Below, piece by piece: positions 10,369 through 21,146 of a stretch of DNA of 64,000 nt. The stretch lies in the NCBI RefSeq assembly GCF_032884065.1, contig NC_088867.1, forward strand, positions 28,469,976 to 28,533,975, read 5' to 3'. Numbering within the stretch: the stretch's first letter is position 1; each line of letters opens with the position of its first letter. Made by a program: the position numbers and the translations under genes. Under the pieces are notes generated by a model, which had not been told where the DNA came from, searched no databases, and worked only from the letters and a program-made list of their open reading frames with translations. The stretch comes from Artemia franciscana (taxonomy: Eukaryota; Arthropoda; Branchiopoda; Anostraca; Artemiidae).

Positions 10369-12027
10369 GTATGCCATTTTCAGTTTTTATATTATTACTC
10401 TTTCTGACTCCATATCCAAGCTGTTTCTGTTTAATGCTGTATCCCAACACTGCAATTAATATCTTTTTTCTACCTTTCATCACATCGTATATTTAATTGC
10501 CGTCTCTTTTCCACTATTGTACTTGGGGTTATTCTAGATAGAGGGTCTTAGTTCACCCCTCTACCCCCGGGTCTCTGCTCTAAGTTTTAACTTTTTTTTT
10601 TTTAAAAATTCCGTCGAACATGCACTTGTCGAGTTGGAAAAATGTATGCCTTCGGCAGACGTGTGCTTTTGAGGCTTCATGCAATTGGCTTACAAAAGCT
10701 GAAAATAATTGGCCTATTAAGTAACGACAACTCGTTTGACACCATCATCCTGGTGTAAAAAAGATAAAAAATTGCCTGCATGGCTCTTCTTCCTGGAAGG
10801 TATAAAATTTCACAATTTTGACTATAGAAGCTTGATACGTCCGCGACATCAAGTCGCAGAGGTATCAAGATAACCAAAATAACTTTTCATTGTTAATTTT
10901 AAATTTTGAACTTCTATTGGCAAAGGTTACTCTTTACTGACCGTTCATGGTAATGAACGTTCATTTCCGTGTACAGTTTGGCCAAGTTTAAAATGAGCAG
11001 AAATTGCTCTCAGTGAAGAAGTGAAACCTAAAACAGAATAAACGAAAAGTAGCAATTAAATAAAGATTTAACGAATAGAAGTCAGCAGAAAAAAGCGTGG
11101 TGTTCCCAACTCCCTCAAACCCTCCAAAAGCATGGAGCGTAACTTGAGTTTTGCTGGAACTAATATATATTTTGAATGATTTTGCTTTTTTATTTGTTAT
11201 GAAAAATATTGATTTGAAAATTCAATTTCCAAATTAATTAAAAACGTTAATTTGAAAATTCAATTGGTGCCCAAACTGGTCAGACTCTAAGGAAAAATAA
11301 ATCAATCGATACGAATAATGTTCTGACAATAACCTTGTTATATTATTTTTTTTACATCGTTCTATTTAAGTTCACATGTATAATAATTTTGTTAGTTTCA
11401 TAAGACTTTCAGTGGAACGTCGACGGATAATGTTTGGAGCAGTCTGTTGACTGCTCCGAATAATACAACGAATAATAAAGTCAAACTTTGCACCAAGAGA
11501 AGTCACCATATAAGGGTGGATTTGCTGCTGCCTCAAATCCCCTTAAGAATGAGTACTGTTTGTGCTTTAATGAAAATACAAAAACAAAACAGCAAAAAAA
11601 ACGCAAAAACAAAATCCTGGATGTGTTTTTGATATTGGCTGTATCTTTTTTGGTATACAGATCTTTACTGAAAAAGAAAAAGATTGTATTTGGGAGTCCA
11701 GTCTCATCTATTTCTGAATCATTGTCTCCTGCTGTACATTTGGCTTTGGTAACATTGGCCTTTGTGTCTTCATTTTATTGTGAAGTTATCTTCCCCTTTT
11801 ACTTAAAAGCGTTTGCCAGTAACGAGACAATAGTTGTAAAAGTATGATTAGGTCTTCGGTTGGTTTACCTTTTGGAGTATTTATAGGATAGAATAGAATA
11901 TATTTATTCACTACAATAGCCGGAGCTAGCATTAGCATGTCATGACAAAAATAATTTATACCTTCTAAAACACCCACAGGAAAATTTAAACAAACATTAT
12001 ATTAATCAAACACATATTAATCAAACA

Positions 12028-13330
12028 TTAAATATTAGTCGCGTCAATATTATTAAAATGACGGGTAAAATATGGAACAAATGATTTGCGATATCCCTCA
12101 GTACTATAGGCTGAGCAAGTCAGTAACTGTGGACAATTCTTTTTTATTTGTCGGAGTCTAGTAACTGGTCCTTCGGTTGGGGGGCTCTCAATGTTGGGTA
12201 GTAGACGACAATGAGTTGGGGAATTCAAACAATTTAGTCCAAATCTATATGTTAATCCATGTCTACGACTATCAAGTGAGTCCAATTTGAGTTGTTTCAG
12301 TGCATCCTCGTAAGTTGAGTAGTTTTGTCCAAGTATAATTTTTACAGCTCTTTTTTGTATCTTCTAAAGTCTATCTGTTTGATCTTTTGTCAATCCAGGA
12401 TGCCAAGCAGGACATGCATACTCAATAGAAGGTCTAACATAACTGCGATATACAGACTTTAAAACCTCAGTTGGTGTACCAAATATTTTTAGGTTGGAAA
12501 ATAAATGTAAAAGCGATGCCCCTTTTTTAGTCAGATAGTCAACGTGCGAATTCCATCTTAAATCATCGTCCAAAAGTATCCCAAGTATTTTAACAGTTTT
12601 CTTTGTTGGCAGCATGGAATTATGAGAAGAGTGGTTGTTACCCTTTAGGAAGAAAATCTTCATATAAGAGCTCTTAGTTTCACTGACCGTCAGTTTTACC
12701 TTTTCTAATTCAGCTTTTAGATCATGATAGATTTCGATTAAGTCAGACTGTTTAGTAGTCGAAGGGCTTAGTCGCAGTGATAAAACAGTTAAATCATCAG
12801 CAAATTTAAAACGCTCACGAATTGTTGTTAAAATACGGTTAAAAACAATAAGAAAAGAAAGCGGGCCTAATTTAGTCCCTTGCGGCGAACCACAAAAAAT
12901 ATTTACAAATTCAGGTGGCTCATGATCAGGGAGTTGGACACACTGAGATCTTTCAAAAAGAAAACTAGCGAGCATTCTTACAACAAATGGACGGGCACCC
13001 ATAACCTTGGCTTCTTCTACAGCTACATTATGATCAAGACTATCAAAAGCCTTAACTATGTCTGCAAATAATGCATCAACATAGGCCCCATTATTTTCTA
13101 AGTGCTTAAGGATAGTATCCAACAATGCAACAAGATAATGAACAGTACTATGCCCGGATCTAAATCCAAATTGTTGGGGATCAATATTATCATGTATGTC
13201 CTCAAATAAACAATCAAAAATAAAACTTCCAAATACTTTTGAGAGAGCTGGTGTTTTTGAAATCGGCCTCATCTCGGTAATATCTTTAGGTGCCTTGCAT
13301 TTGGGGATTGGCGTTACATATACCTGTTTA
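12028..13330 (-). pseudogene. LINE ORF2 reverse transcriptase and C-terminal domain
   Basis: From about 13320 the frame gives VTPIPKCKAPKDITEMRPIS, QFGFRSGHSTVHYLVALL, ALFADIVKAFDSLDH (first catalytic Asp), GSPQGTKLGPLSFLIVFN, RFKFADDLTVLS (FADD catalytic pair) and KILGILLDDDLRWNSHV (thumb). YVRPSIEYACPAWHPGL comes next. A TAG at 12364-12366 interrupts DRL-KIQKRAVKII, after which the conserved tail YEDALKQLKLDSLDSRRHGL runs to 12028. All RT motifs are intact and the single TAG is the only break in this part. Confidence 0.92.
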
Positions 13331-13442
13331 AAAATACATAGTTAAAAATTGCCGTTAAAGGAGTAGATAAAAGATCAGCATACTCAATAATCAATTTAAT
13401 CGGTATCTCACTAGGATAACTAGATTTACGAGAATCAAGTGC

Positions 13443-14010
13443 CTACAACTTTTTAGCAACTGAACAAATCTCTAGTATAGGGTTATTTGAAACTGAATCA
13501 TTCGGTGGTAATTTTCTTAGTTGCGGATGAATTTTACAAATTGATGCAAAAAAATCATTAATTTCACTAGGTAACAGGGGTTTACCATTAACATCTCTCA
13601 CTTCAACTCTAGTTACTTTTATGCCGATAATGTTTTGAACTAATTCATGGAACTTCCTTGGGTTGGATTTATATATTTTGCTTATTATTTTAGACCCATA
13701 CTGCTTACGTGAAAATCTTATTTTATATACAATTAAATTTCTTACTCTTTTGAAATCTTTTACGGGTCCAGTTAAATGCAATTCGTCTCTCACTTTTATC
13801 AAATTCCGAATCTCTTGAGTAGTCCATGGTTTATCATTAGATTTCACATATATTATTTTTTTGTGGGAAAATTTCACAGTATTTTTCGAACAGTTCCTCA
13901 CAGAATAAACTTGCCATTTTGTCACTGTCAGACAATGAGAGAATATCAAGCCAGTCACGATCTGTGAGCCAATTCTTGTAGAGATTTACTAGTTCAGGTG
14001 TGAAAGGCCT
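13443..14010 (-). pseudogene. LINE ORF2 linker between endonuclease and RT
   Basis: Just after the endonuclease, in shifted frames, the - strand gives DWLDILSLSDSDKMASLF, then KSNDKPWTTQEIRNLIKVR and FSRKQYGSKIISKI. This is the usual basic helical linker of CR1-like ORF2. The frame (13958-13443) differs from that of both the endonuclease and the RT, so two compensating frame changes have occurred. Confidence 0.7.
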
Positions 14011-15021
14011 CTACACCACACTATTTATTTGTCTATTTGGGATAAAGTGATTGGGTGTCCAAGCAACACACAGGTGATCACTCAGACCTAATGGGGGTAA
14101 TGTAACTGGAGTATTATAATATTCAGGACAGTTGCTAAAAATGGGATCCAACATACGGTTACCTCTTGTGGGCACATTGACAACCTGCTTAAGTGATAGT
14201 GAATTACTTAGCCATTTGGCATCCAAGTCATTAAAGTCACCACACATTATGATACCAGCATTAGGATACAAGGATCGTACATTGTCGGTGCAATTCTGTA
14301 GGTAATTCACAAGGTCTTTACGATAGGGGCCATGGGGTGGATAGTAAACAACACATATCACCAGTGATGCCACTTCCTTGGGAAGCTTCTTAGGCCTGCA
14401 CCACAACCATAATACTTCAAAACCATGCTTTTTTGGTATATTACTGAAAGTGAGAACTCGATTTCTTATAGACGATCGACAAATAATACCAACACCACCA
14501 CCATGTGTTACTGTAATATCACTGGGTGTCATTCAAGGTTTGAAATAGGTATCATATCCTTCAATTGCTACAACATCTTCAGTCGCAGACCATGATTCAC
14601 AGATACAAGCAATATCAACCAGTTCATTCTTCAAACAAAGTTCAACCTCTTCTAATTTGTTCATAAGTGACCGGACATTTGATAATAATATTTTCGGAAA
14701 TATATAGCGATGAAAGAAGGGCTTTACACTGCGGTCTCGAATCTCCTTGCCAGCACATCGAATCGGTTCCAAGTTTGGATACTCGGAAGACATGGTTTGA
14801 GGGGTGGGTGAATCTCTGATTTCTTTGAAATTCCAAACTGGTTGATTGCTAGTACTGGATATACTGTCGGAAGGCTGGTAGATGTTGGTTCTTGCCAGTT
14901 TCTCCAAGGTTTGACGAGGAGTGGTTGGTATGAGGGGGGAGAGATCTGCATTGGCTGATTTAAGACAGGTGGTTTGAGCTTCAAGCTCATAAGTGGGACT
15001 GTAAATTGTTGTCTTTGGCAA
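14011..15021 (-). pseudogene. LINE ORF2 APE-type endonuclease
   Basis: The frame from 15021 opens with a Pro/Ser-rich leader of about 110 residues. The nuclease follows with ILLSNVRSLMNKLEEVEL (metal-site Asn), CICESW (catalytic Glu), GGGVGIICR, VVYYPPHG, IIMCGDFNDLDAKW (Asp and Asn) and GLSDHLCVAW (the SDH triad). A TGA at 14533-14535 falls between GYDTYFKP and MTPSDI, in the same frame, so a single substitution broke it. Otherwise all expected catalytic residues are present. This enzyme nicks target DNA to prime reverse transcription. Confidence 0.88.
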
Positions 15022-16040
15022 CCATGTTTTAACAGAGGTGGAATTTTTCGTTCCCCGTTTTTTGAACTTCGCAATTCAGTATTGGAACGTAGCTTTTTCG
15101 TTCTGTGGGAAGTGAGATGCACATTAGGACAATAGTTCATGAAACAAAGGCCATGAGCAAATTTTTTACACAGAGATCTGTGAGGCAGAATACAACACTC
15201 ATCACGGCAGATGCCTTTGAAATAATCCTCGCAAATATGGAGAAACGTGCAATTCTCCGCCTTTCTACAGCCTCGCCTTATGTGAAATCTGCAGACACGT
15301 CGTTCAGCAATATGATCTGTTGTAAGATCCTCTTCATCTGTATGCGGAGACTGAGAATACTCTAGGTCTGTTTGTGTTGTTTGACTAGTAACAAAGCTAC
15401 TGCATTGAACAGATACATTATTACTGAGAACTTTAGAGCTGGTTATATTACCCTGGTTTAAGCACTTCTCACAGGTAAAAAGAAAGAAACGTCCCGAGGG
15501 TTTCTGCAGAGCAAGGACTATGTCTGCATCAATTGCAGCGCAGGCCGCATGCATGCGGTGTAAGCAAAGATGACAATCAAGCGAAGGGCTGTCTTTTGTT
15601 GGTTCGTCACATTAGAGGCAGCTCAGATCAGGACCTAAGCAGTCATTTCTTTCCTCGGTGATATTTTCTATAGTATCCATACTTCTCAGTGCACCGCCAG
15701 GAATGCCTGGAGATATAGATGACAAGTTTTCTATTGGGAAGATAGTGCTCTTTTTAAGATGAACCTGGATTTTATCGTTATTACTTTGCTGTTTCGGACT
15801 ATTATTTTTCGATCTCAGTTTTTTCAGAGTAAAGGTTTTTGGGGAATCTTTTTGTGTACAAATTACGCACACAAAGGTCTTCTTCAAGTCATTAGAGTAT
15901 TTAGTTTTTCCACAACTAAAATGAGACCATTTATTACATTTGATACACTGCACGCCGCCTGTTTTGCTTGTAATTCTTTTTAAACAGACACACTGTTCCA
16001 GATCCATAATAAGTATTGCTACTGAGTACACCAAGTTCAA
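14724..16040 (-). pseudogene. LINE ORF1: two PHD-like fingers plus three CCCH zinc fingers
   Basis: One frame is interrupted only by a TAA at 15612-15614. The first Met is at 16040, and a second Met a few codons on (MDLEQCVCLKR) may be the real start. Finger 1 is CVCLKR..GGVQCIKCNKWSHFSC..FVCVIC, a PHD pattern. After the stop a second Cys/His set follows, LDCHLCLHRMHAACAAID and FTCEKC. Then come three CCCH fingers in series: CRFHIRRGCRKAENCTFLH (C-x7-C-x5-C-x3-H), CEDYFKGICRDECCILPH (C-x7-C-x4-C-x3-H) and CKKFAHGLCFMNYCPNVH (C-x7-C-x4-C-x3-H). The C-terminal third is Pro/Ser-rich. LINE ORF1 proteins bind RNA, and PHD fingers are known in the CR1/jockey group. A CCCH triplet would suit RNA binding and is unusual in my knowledge. 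Confidence 0.82.
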
Positions 16041-16227
16041 ATGGCAAAAATGTCAATAGTAAATAAATCTAAACAATCGGATATTAAATCACTCTAGGGA
16101 AATCACTCGGGTTAATTCTTAATCAAAGTTCCCAAGGGAATTTTCACTCAAGAAGAAAAATAATCCGCTTATTCAAAATATAATCCCTTTGTTACCGAAT
16201 TGAATATTAGCTGTAGGTCGGGTAGAG

Positions 16228-16310
16228 ACTAATTTTAATTAATTAAAATTATAATTAATTAAAAATAAAATTTAATTAATTATAATTTATTTAAAATTTA
16301 ATTATCTTTT
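16228..16310. repeat. AT-only palindromic stretch
   Basis: It is built almost wholly of TTAATTAA, AAATTTAA and TATAATTA blocks that are self-complementary at several offsets. It sits about 35 bases before the acceptor of the TOM70 exon at 16344. It has no recognisable function, and it may simply be low-complexity sequence. Confidence 0.5.
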
Positions 16311-16343
16311 GTTAATTTGTTACTAACATGGATTTACTTTTAG

Positions 16344-16551
16344 AAAGACTATGCAAAGGTTGTTGAGGATTGCTCTCAAGCGATTTCTCTAAATGATAAA
16401 TATGTGAAAGCCTATTTGCGAAGAGGCAAAGCTTATGAACATTTATTTAAGCTAGAAGAAGCTCTTGAAGATGTGACAACAACTTGCCTTCTGGAGGGCT
16501 TTCAGAATCAAAGTACGCTCGGGATTGCTGATAGAGTTTTGAAAAATTTAG
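16344..16551 (+). CDS. TOMM70: TOM70 exon encoding TPR2-TPR3
   Basis: The exon is 208 nt, phase 0 in and phase 1 out. The acceptor is GGATTTACTTTTAG and the donor GTAAGA. It encodes KDYAKVVEDCSQAISLNDKY, VKAYLRRGKAYEHL, LEEALEDVTTTCLLEGFQNQ and ADRVLKNLG. The double Arg in YLRRGKA matches the clamp arginine known to be essential for Hsp90 docking in human TOM70. LEGFQNQ is a near-invariant animal TOM70 block. Confidence 0.96.
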
Positions 16552-19500
16552 GTAAGAAATAATATTGCTACAAAAGTACTAATCCGGTAATCAGAATAAA
16601 TACGTTTGTGTGCCCCTCCTCTGTAATAGTTGTGGTGACTGTAAAAAAAAAATGAGCGGGAAAAATCCTGGTGCGAAGCACCGCAGTTTATCGGCTCATT
16701 ATCTGGATTTAATGTATAAGAAGAGTGAATTCAAGAGTAATGAGACAAATGGAAAAAATGGATAAAATGTTGCCATAACAACCACTGAAATTTCGATTTA
16801 CTGATCTCGGTTGGTAAATGGAGCGACTTAACATGTTTGCTATGCGTAAGTACATTTGATAAGGACTACTGTTATAATCAGAACGTCCTTTTTCGTTAAA
16901 GCAAACCTGAACTGAAATGGATTTTAGCGACCAAGCATATTGTAACCAGCCCAATTGCTGCATTAATTCGTTACTTTGTTAACTTGGGAGTTCATTCCAG
17001 CAGAAAGGAAGATAAGGCATGCACTAAAACTTCACACTACATATAGACAAGTGGATAGGCTGTCTATATAACCAGCAAGGTTTTACCGAGCTAGCAAAGT
17101 GGTTTCGAATCTTGAGATTTTTTCTATATTTTACTTCCAATGTATATTTTTTCTTGTATTTTCTGAATTTCCCCATACCCCAAAAGATAACTCCCCCCAA
17201 AAGTCATCTTCGACTCTTTGTAGTGCTATGATGATGCAATTTGACAACAATAATATCAAATACAAAAATAGCAGTAGTGTTTAATTCATAGACATACTTT
17301 TTAGATATGGTATAGGGAGTCTTCCCCAGAGCCTTCCCCCTCCTCCTAAATAGGAAAAAATGACTCTGCTCCTTTGCATGTCTGTCACTTCCATCTGGAC
17401 CAAAATGAGGAAAGGCAATCGATATCAGGACGAAAAGTAGACTGCGCTGCTGGAATAAGATGATGAGCAGATTGACTGAGAAACATGGCAAGTTGAACGA
17501 ACTTTTCCAAAGGTGAATCCTTACTCTGAAGTTGACTCGTTGGATGAGCAAATTGACTGAGAAACATGGCAAGTTGAACAAACACTTCCAATGGTGATTC
17601 CTTACTCTGAAGCCGACTCGTTCGATGAGCAGATTGACTAAGAAACATGGCAAGTTGAACGAACATTTTTAAAGGTGACTCCTTACTCTGAAGCCGACTC
17701 GTTGGATGACTGGAAGGTTTTCTATATTATTGAAATTTACGATTTTCTCGATATTATCAGAGCTTATTAAAAATCATAGCAGGATTTGCCTGTTTTTGCA
17801 ATCTACGCCCGCCATCTTCTTTTCTGGAGGCAGGATACTAAAATAGAATGGACATAAATCTGAAGAATATGCAATCTAATGATAGGTATGAAAGCCTTTC
17901 TAAATTAAGAAGGCTGTTTCAGGGGAAAAGTCTAGATCCTGTAAAAATTACGTTAGGTATAAAGACATAGGAATGCTTTTTGGTCTAGGCTGAAGATTTA
18001 ACCATTGTATGTATTAGGATTCTATTGTGTCCATTTAGTAATGTTCTGTAATGCAAATTAACAAAATAGACAAAATCCTCAAACTTGGGTGTATGACCCA
18101 AGGCTATATACCCACATGGGGGAGGGGAGAGGGTTGGATGAATTTAAACTGGAATCGATTCTTAAAATCTTATCAGTTTACATTTTCTGAGCTAGCGAAG
18201 TAAATATTATCTTACTCTGCTCTATAGTCTTGGAAAGTGGATAAACTGCACAATTGCTAAATAAAATTGTTCGCCCCAAGGGCTGAGGGGCTATTCTATT
18301 CCTGGAGTGTATTTTTTTGGATCTTCGGGGGTTGCATAATAAAATAGGGCACGGGAGAAGTCTGATTGCCTGAAAATGACTTGTGACCTGCAAAAAAGTA
18401 TTAGAACTTTTGTATTCCAATGGAAAGTTTCTCTATCAAAAATCGCATGAATGCGAAATTGCTGAAAAAATAATACAGGGAAGTTACTTGACTCTTTATT
18501 ACGGTAATACTCGAATTTGCCCTCTAATGACTTTAAAGAAATATAATTTTGCTATATTGAAGGCGCATTTTCACTCGTTTTTCTGTTTGAGCCATCCATA
18601 CTATTTTTATGGACAGTGTTAATTTGTTAATTTTTGTTTGTTTATATAAGGTACAACTTTTTGTTCAGCGAAGATAGCAAGCATATGGAATGAATTAAAA
18701 TTCAGAAAAAAAGTCAAAACATACATAAGAAACTCTGCAGGAAAAAATGTTACAATATAAAAAAAAATATATTACTGAAACTAGTGATAAATCACCAGTG
18801 ATTGCAAAGATAATTGTATGCAACTGCCAATTTGTTTTTCTTTCACTTTTTCCGTTTATTCGTCAGTTATGAATTTTTGATCCGTTCTTTTTTTCTATCT
18901 GAATAAAAATCCAGTCGCTTGAAAGGAAATACATTCATCAGATAATCGACTGTCTTTTAAAATGCCATATCTGGTACTCGCAAATCTTATACCAGATATA
19001 TTTAGGTCTAGAAAAATCACGTTGTAGAATTATCTTGTCATTGAAGATAATCTCAATTTTATCTAAAAGTTGGGATTGTGGAAATATTAGTCAGCAGCCT
19101 GACTAATCTAACCCAGTCCAGATGTATCAAAGAGACCTGCTGGTTTTTTCACTGTCCGGCCGAATTTCTAGGGTAAAAGAACGATGACTTGCATTAACTA
19201 TTGGATAATACTGGTTGACAAATAGATTGATCTCCCAAAACTCGAAGTACTAAGGACAGGGAAAATGAAACTCGTTTGTGTGAATAGTTTTTTTTTTTCT
19301 AATTGAAAAGATCGGCAATTCGATTTTTAACGAAAAAGACTTTCATTTGCAGTTATGTTGTTTGATAGTATTGGGTACTAGAATAAAAAAAAGAAATATG
19401 GGTGAAAAGTTAGCGAAAAATAAGCTGAAAACATATGGCACTAGACAGTTTAAAAGATTGTGGTTCCTTAGAAGGTGTAGTTGTCTTTGGGAATCAACAG

Positions 19501-21001
19501 ATTGTTGAGGTTATATTTTTACAGCCGAAAGCTTTGTCTTATTTAACTATTTACTTTGTCTGTTTTTTTTTTCATGGCTTGATGTTCCAACACTGACGGA
19601 AATCTTGTACTGCCTTAAAACTTAATATTAAATTTTAGAATTTTGATTAAATGTTGATTTTTGAATTAAAAATGGAATAGTTGTGGGCAAGTCAAGTCAT
19701 GGCTAATTGTAGAAAAAGCCAAGATAGATAGTCCAATTAAGTGAGAAGAAAAACATGGCATTAATTTTCCCCCCTTCATTGCCGTTGTTATCATCTCTCA
19801 CTTTATGCTACACCTCTCATGCATGTCACTCCACAATGCCGAACTAGATTCAACCTGTTGGAGGTTCTAACCGGCTAAGTCACGCTGGAGGAGTCAATAT
19901 AATTGCAAGTTTGCTATGTTTTCATTGCAAACTGTTCACAAAAATGTTTTCATTTTGGTATCCTTGGTATATTCAGTGTTACATCACTGCAAGTATTTGA
20001 CTCATTTTTTTGAGTTATTAAAGACCATTTTATATTTTAGATTGAGATGAATAAGTGCATTGAGGTGTTTTCTTTGCATGAAAATCTTGGAATATTGTCA
20101 AAATACACTAATATTGTGGGAAGTTATTCTAAACGCCCAGTCCCACCTGAATATTGTCTTGAGTCTAAGAATGTAAAGAAAATCCAAATAAGTGTATCGT
20201 GCTTCCAATGCAGTTAATAATTGACAATTTGTGCTTAAAATTAGATATCAAATATGTGTTCCGTAAATAGCTTAAATAAAAAAAGTAAAAAGAAATGTTT
20301 GGAATTCCTAATTCTAGACAGATCATGAAAGGGCATAAATGTAGCTGCAATGTGTTGTTTTATTGTTCCTTTTACTGTTTTATTGAATAGATGCTCAATT
20401 CTCAGTTTCAGGGATGGTAGTAATAGCCAGTCTTGTTTGAAAAAATTGTAAGTTGAAAACTGTGACAATACGAAAATATGTTCTATGCGGTGTGTATGCT
20501 ATTGGAGAGATACTGTAATTGTTTTGAAATTCTTTTGAAATTCAACTTGCTCTTGAGTTTGAATAGTGGCGCTTACGCATGAAAACGGATGTTTTGTGTT
20601 TTTTGGTTAGACTTCATTGTTTTTGGCCTCAACTTCCTGCTTTGTAATCGTTTGCTATGAAATATTTTAACAGATTCATTAAAAAGGCATTTAGATTGGA
20701 AAATATACTAAAGGCTTATCAGAAAGTTGAGGCCGAAGAAAAAGAGACACCATTGGTCGGAAGTTATCGTGTCATCTAATGTGAATAACACCAGCATGAT
20801 TTGTCATGTGGAATGAATAGAAGAATACCATTGTTTTTGCTCTCTACTGAATATCAATTTTTTGTCCGGGCCATTTTCTAGGAGTGACCCATTTTGCGTC
20901 GGAAAAAAGATGCAGGGATGTGATCTCAGAGTTGGTTTGTATTTTCACTTCTCAGAAGTGTGTGTGATATGTTTTATTTATTCAAATTTGTATGTTATTA
21001 G
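16552..21001 (+). other. TOM70 intron content, 4.4 kb
   Basis: The only structured feature I see is the 81-bp tandem repeat at 17462-17704. The rest is AT-rich unique-looking sequence with scattered short open frames that lack splice signals or family features. Confidence 0.5.
17462..17704. repeat. 81-bp tandem repeat, three units, open in frame
   Basis: Units start at 17462, 17543 and 17624, exactly 81 bases apart. A fourth copy begins at 17705 but diverges after a few bases. Each unit opens GATGAGCARATTGACT. Eighty-one is 27 codons, and the - strand is open through all units in two frames. One gives repeats of the type FVQLAMFLSQSAHRTSRLQS followed by KESPLEV. Unit-to-unit changes are few, so the array is young or homogenised. 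It lies in a TOM70 intron, and I recognise no protein family. Confidence 0.85.
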
Positions 21002-21146
21002 GACAAAAATGTGCCGCAAAGGAGATGACAACCCGGAGGCCTAACCTGCCGTCACCACATTACATCAAGTCATTTTTTGCTTCCTTCAGTCAAGACCCCA
21101 TTCAAGAAGCCGTGAATGCAACACTTGACAGAGGAGATGGAATGAG
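21002..21146 (+). CDS. TOMM70: TOM70 exon encoding the PSPxxIKSFFASF segment
   Basis: The exon is 145 nt, entering in phase 1 (completing a Gly codon) and leaving in phase 2. The acceptor is TTGTATGTTATTAG and the donor GTAATG. It encodes QKCAAKEMTTRRPNLPSPHY then IKSFFASFSQDPIQEAVNAT and LDRGDGM. The Pro-Ser-Pro plus IKS-FF-SF pattern marks the linker between the clamp TPRs and the C-terminal TPR array. The acidic loop that follows in human TOM70 is much shorter here. Confidence 0.93.

Larger units (their letters stand above)
11885..16045 (-). mobile_element. Nearly complete LINE (two ORFs) with PHD and CCCH zinc-finger ORF1
   Basis: The element reads leftward. ORF1 (16040 to 14724) has PHD-like and CCCH fingers. 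ORF2 has an APE endonuclease (about 14700 to 14011), a linker (13958 to 13443) and an RT with a C-terminal domain (about 13330 to 12028). A 3' tail ends near 11885 in AATAAATATATTCTATTCTA, an (ATTCT)n-like terminus such as CR1-group elements carry. ORF1 and ORF2 overlap by about 300 bases in different frames. Decay is modest: one stop in ORF1, a TGA in the endonuclease, two shifts around the linker and a TAG in the RT tail. It is an antisense insertion in a TOM70 intron. Confidence 0.92.
10369..16343 (+). other. TOM70 intron content, 6 kb
   Basis: Most of it is the antisense LINE at 11885-16045. From 10369 to 11880 I see no recognisable gene. Open frames near 11447-11847 lack splice signals or family features. 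A palindromic AT-only stretch at 16228-16310, rich in TTAATTAA, lies just upstream of the next TOM70 exon. Confidence 0.55.

Noticed and set aside
10177..10407. Frame opening with GTG at 10177 as the TOM70 start
   Set aside because: No ATG is present, family sequence is expected further upstream, and a good acceptor at 10194 fits the phase. The tail after 10368 reads into the intron.
11447..11847. Hydrophobic frame as the TOM70 membrane anchor
   Set aside because: It lies downstream of the TPR1 exon, so the order is wrong, and no splice sites frame it.
17462..17704. CRISPR-like array
   Set aside because: The units are contiguous 81-mers with no separate repeat and spacer, in an animal intron.
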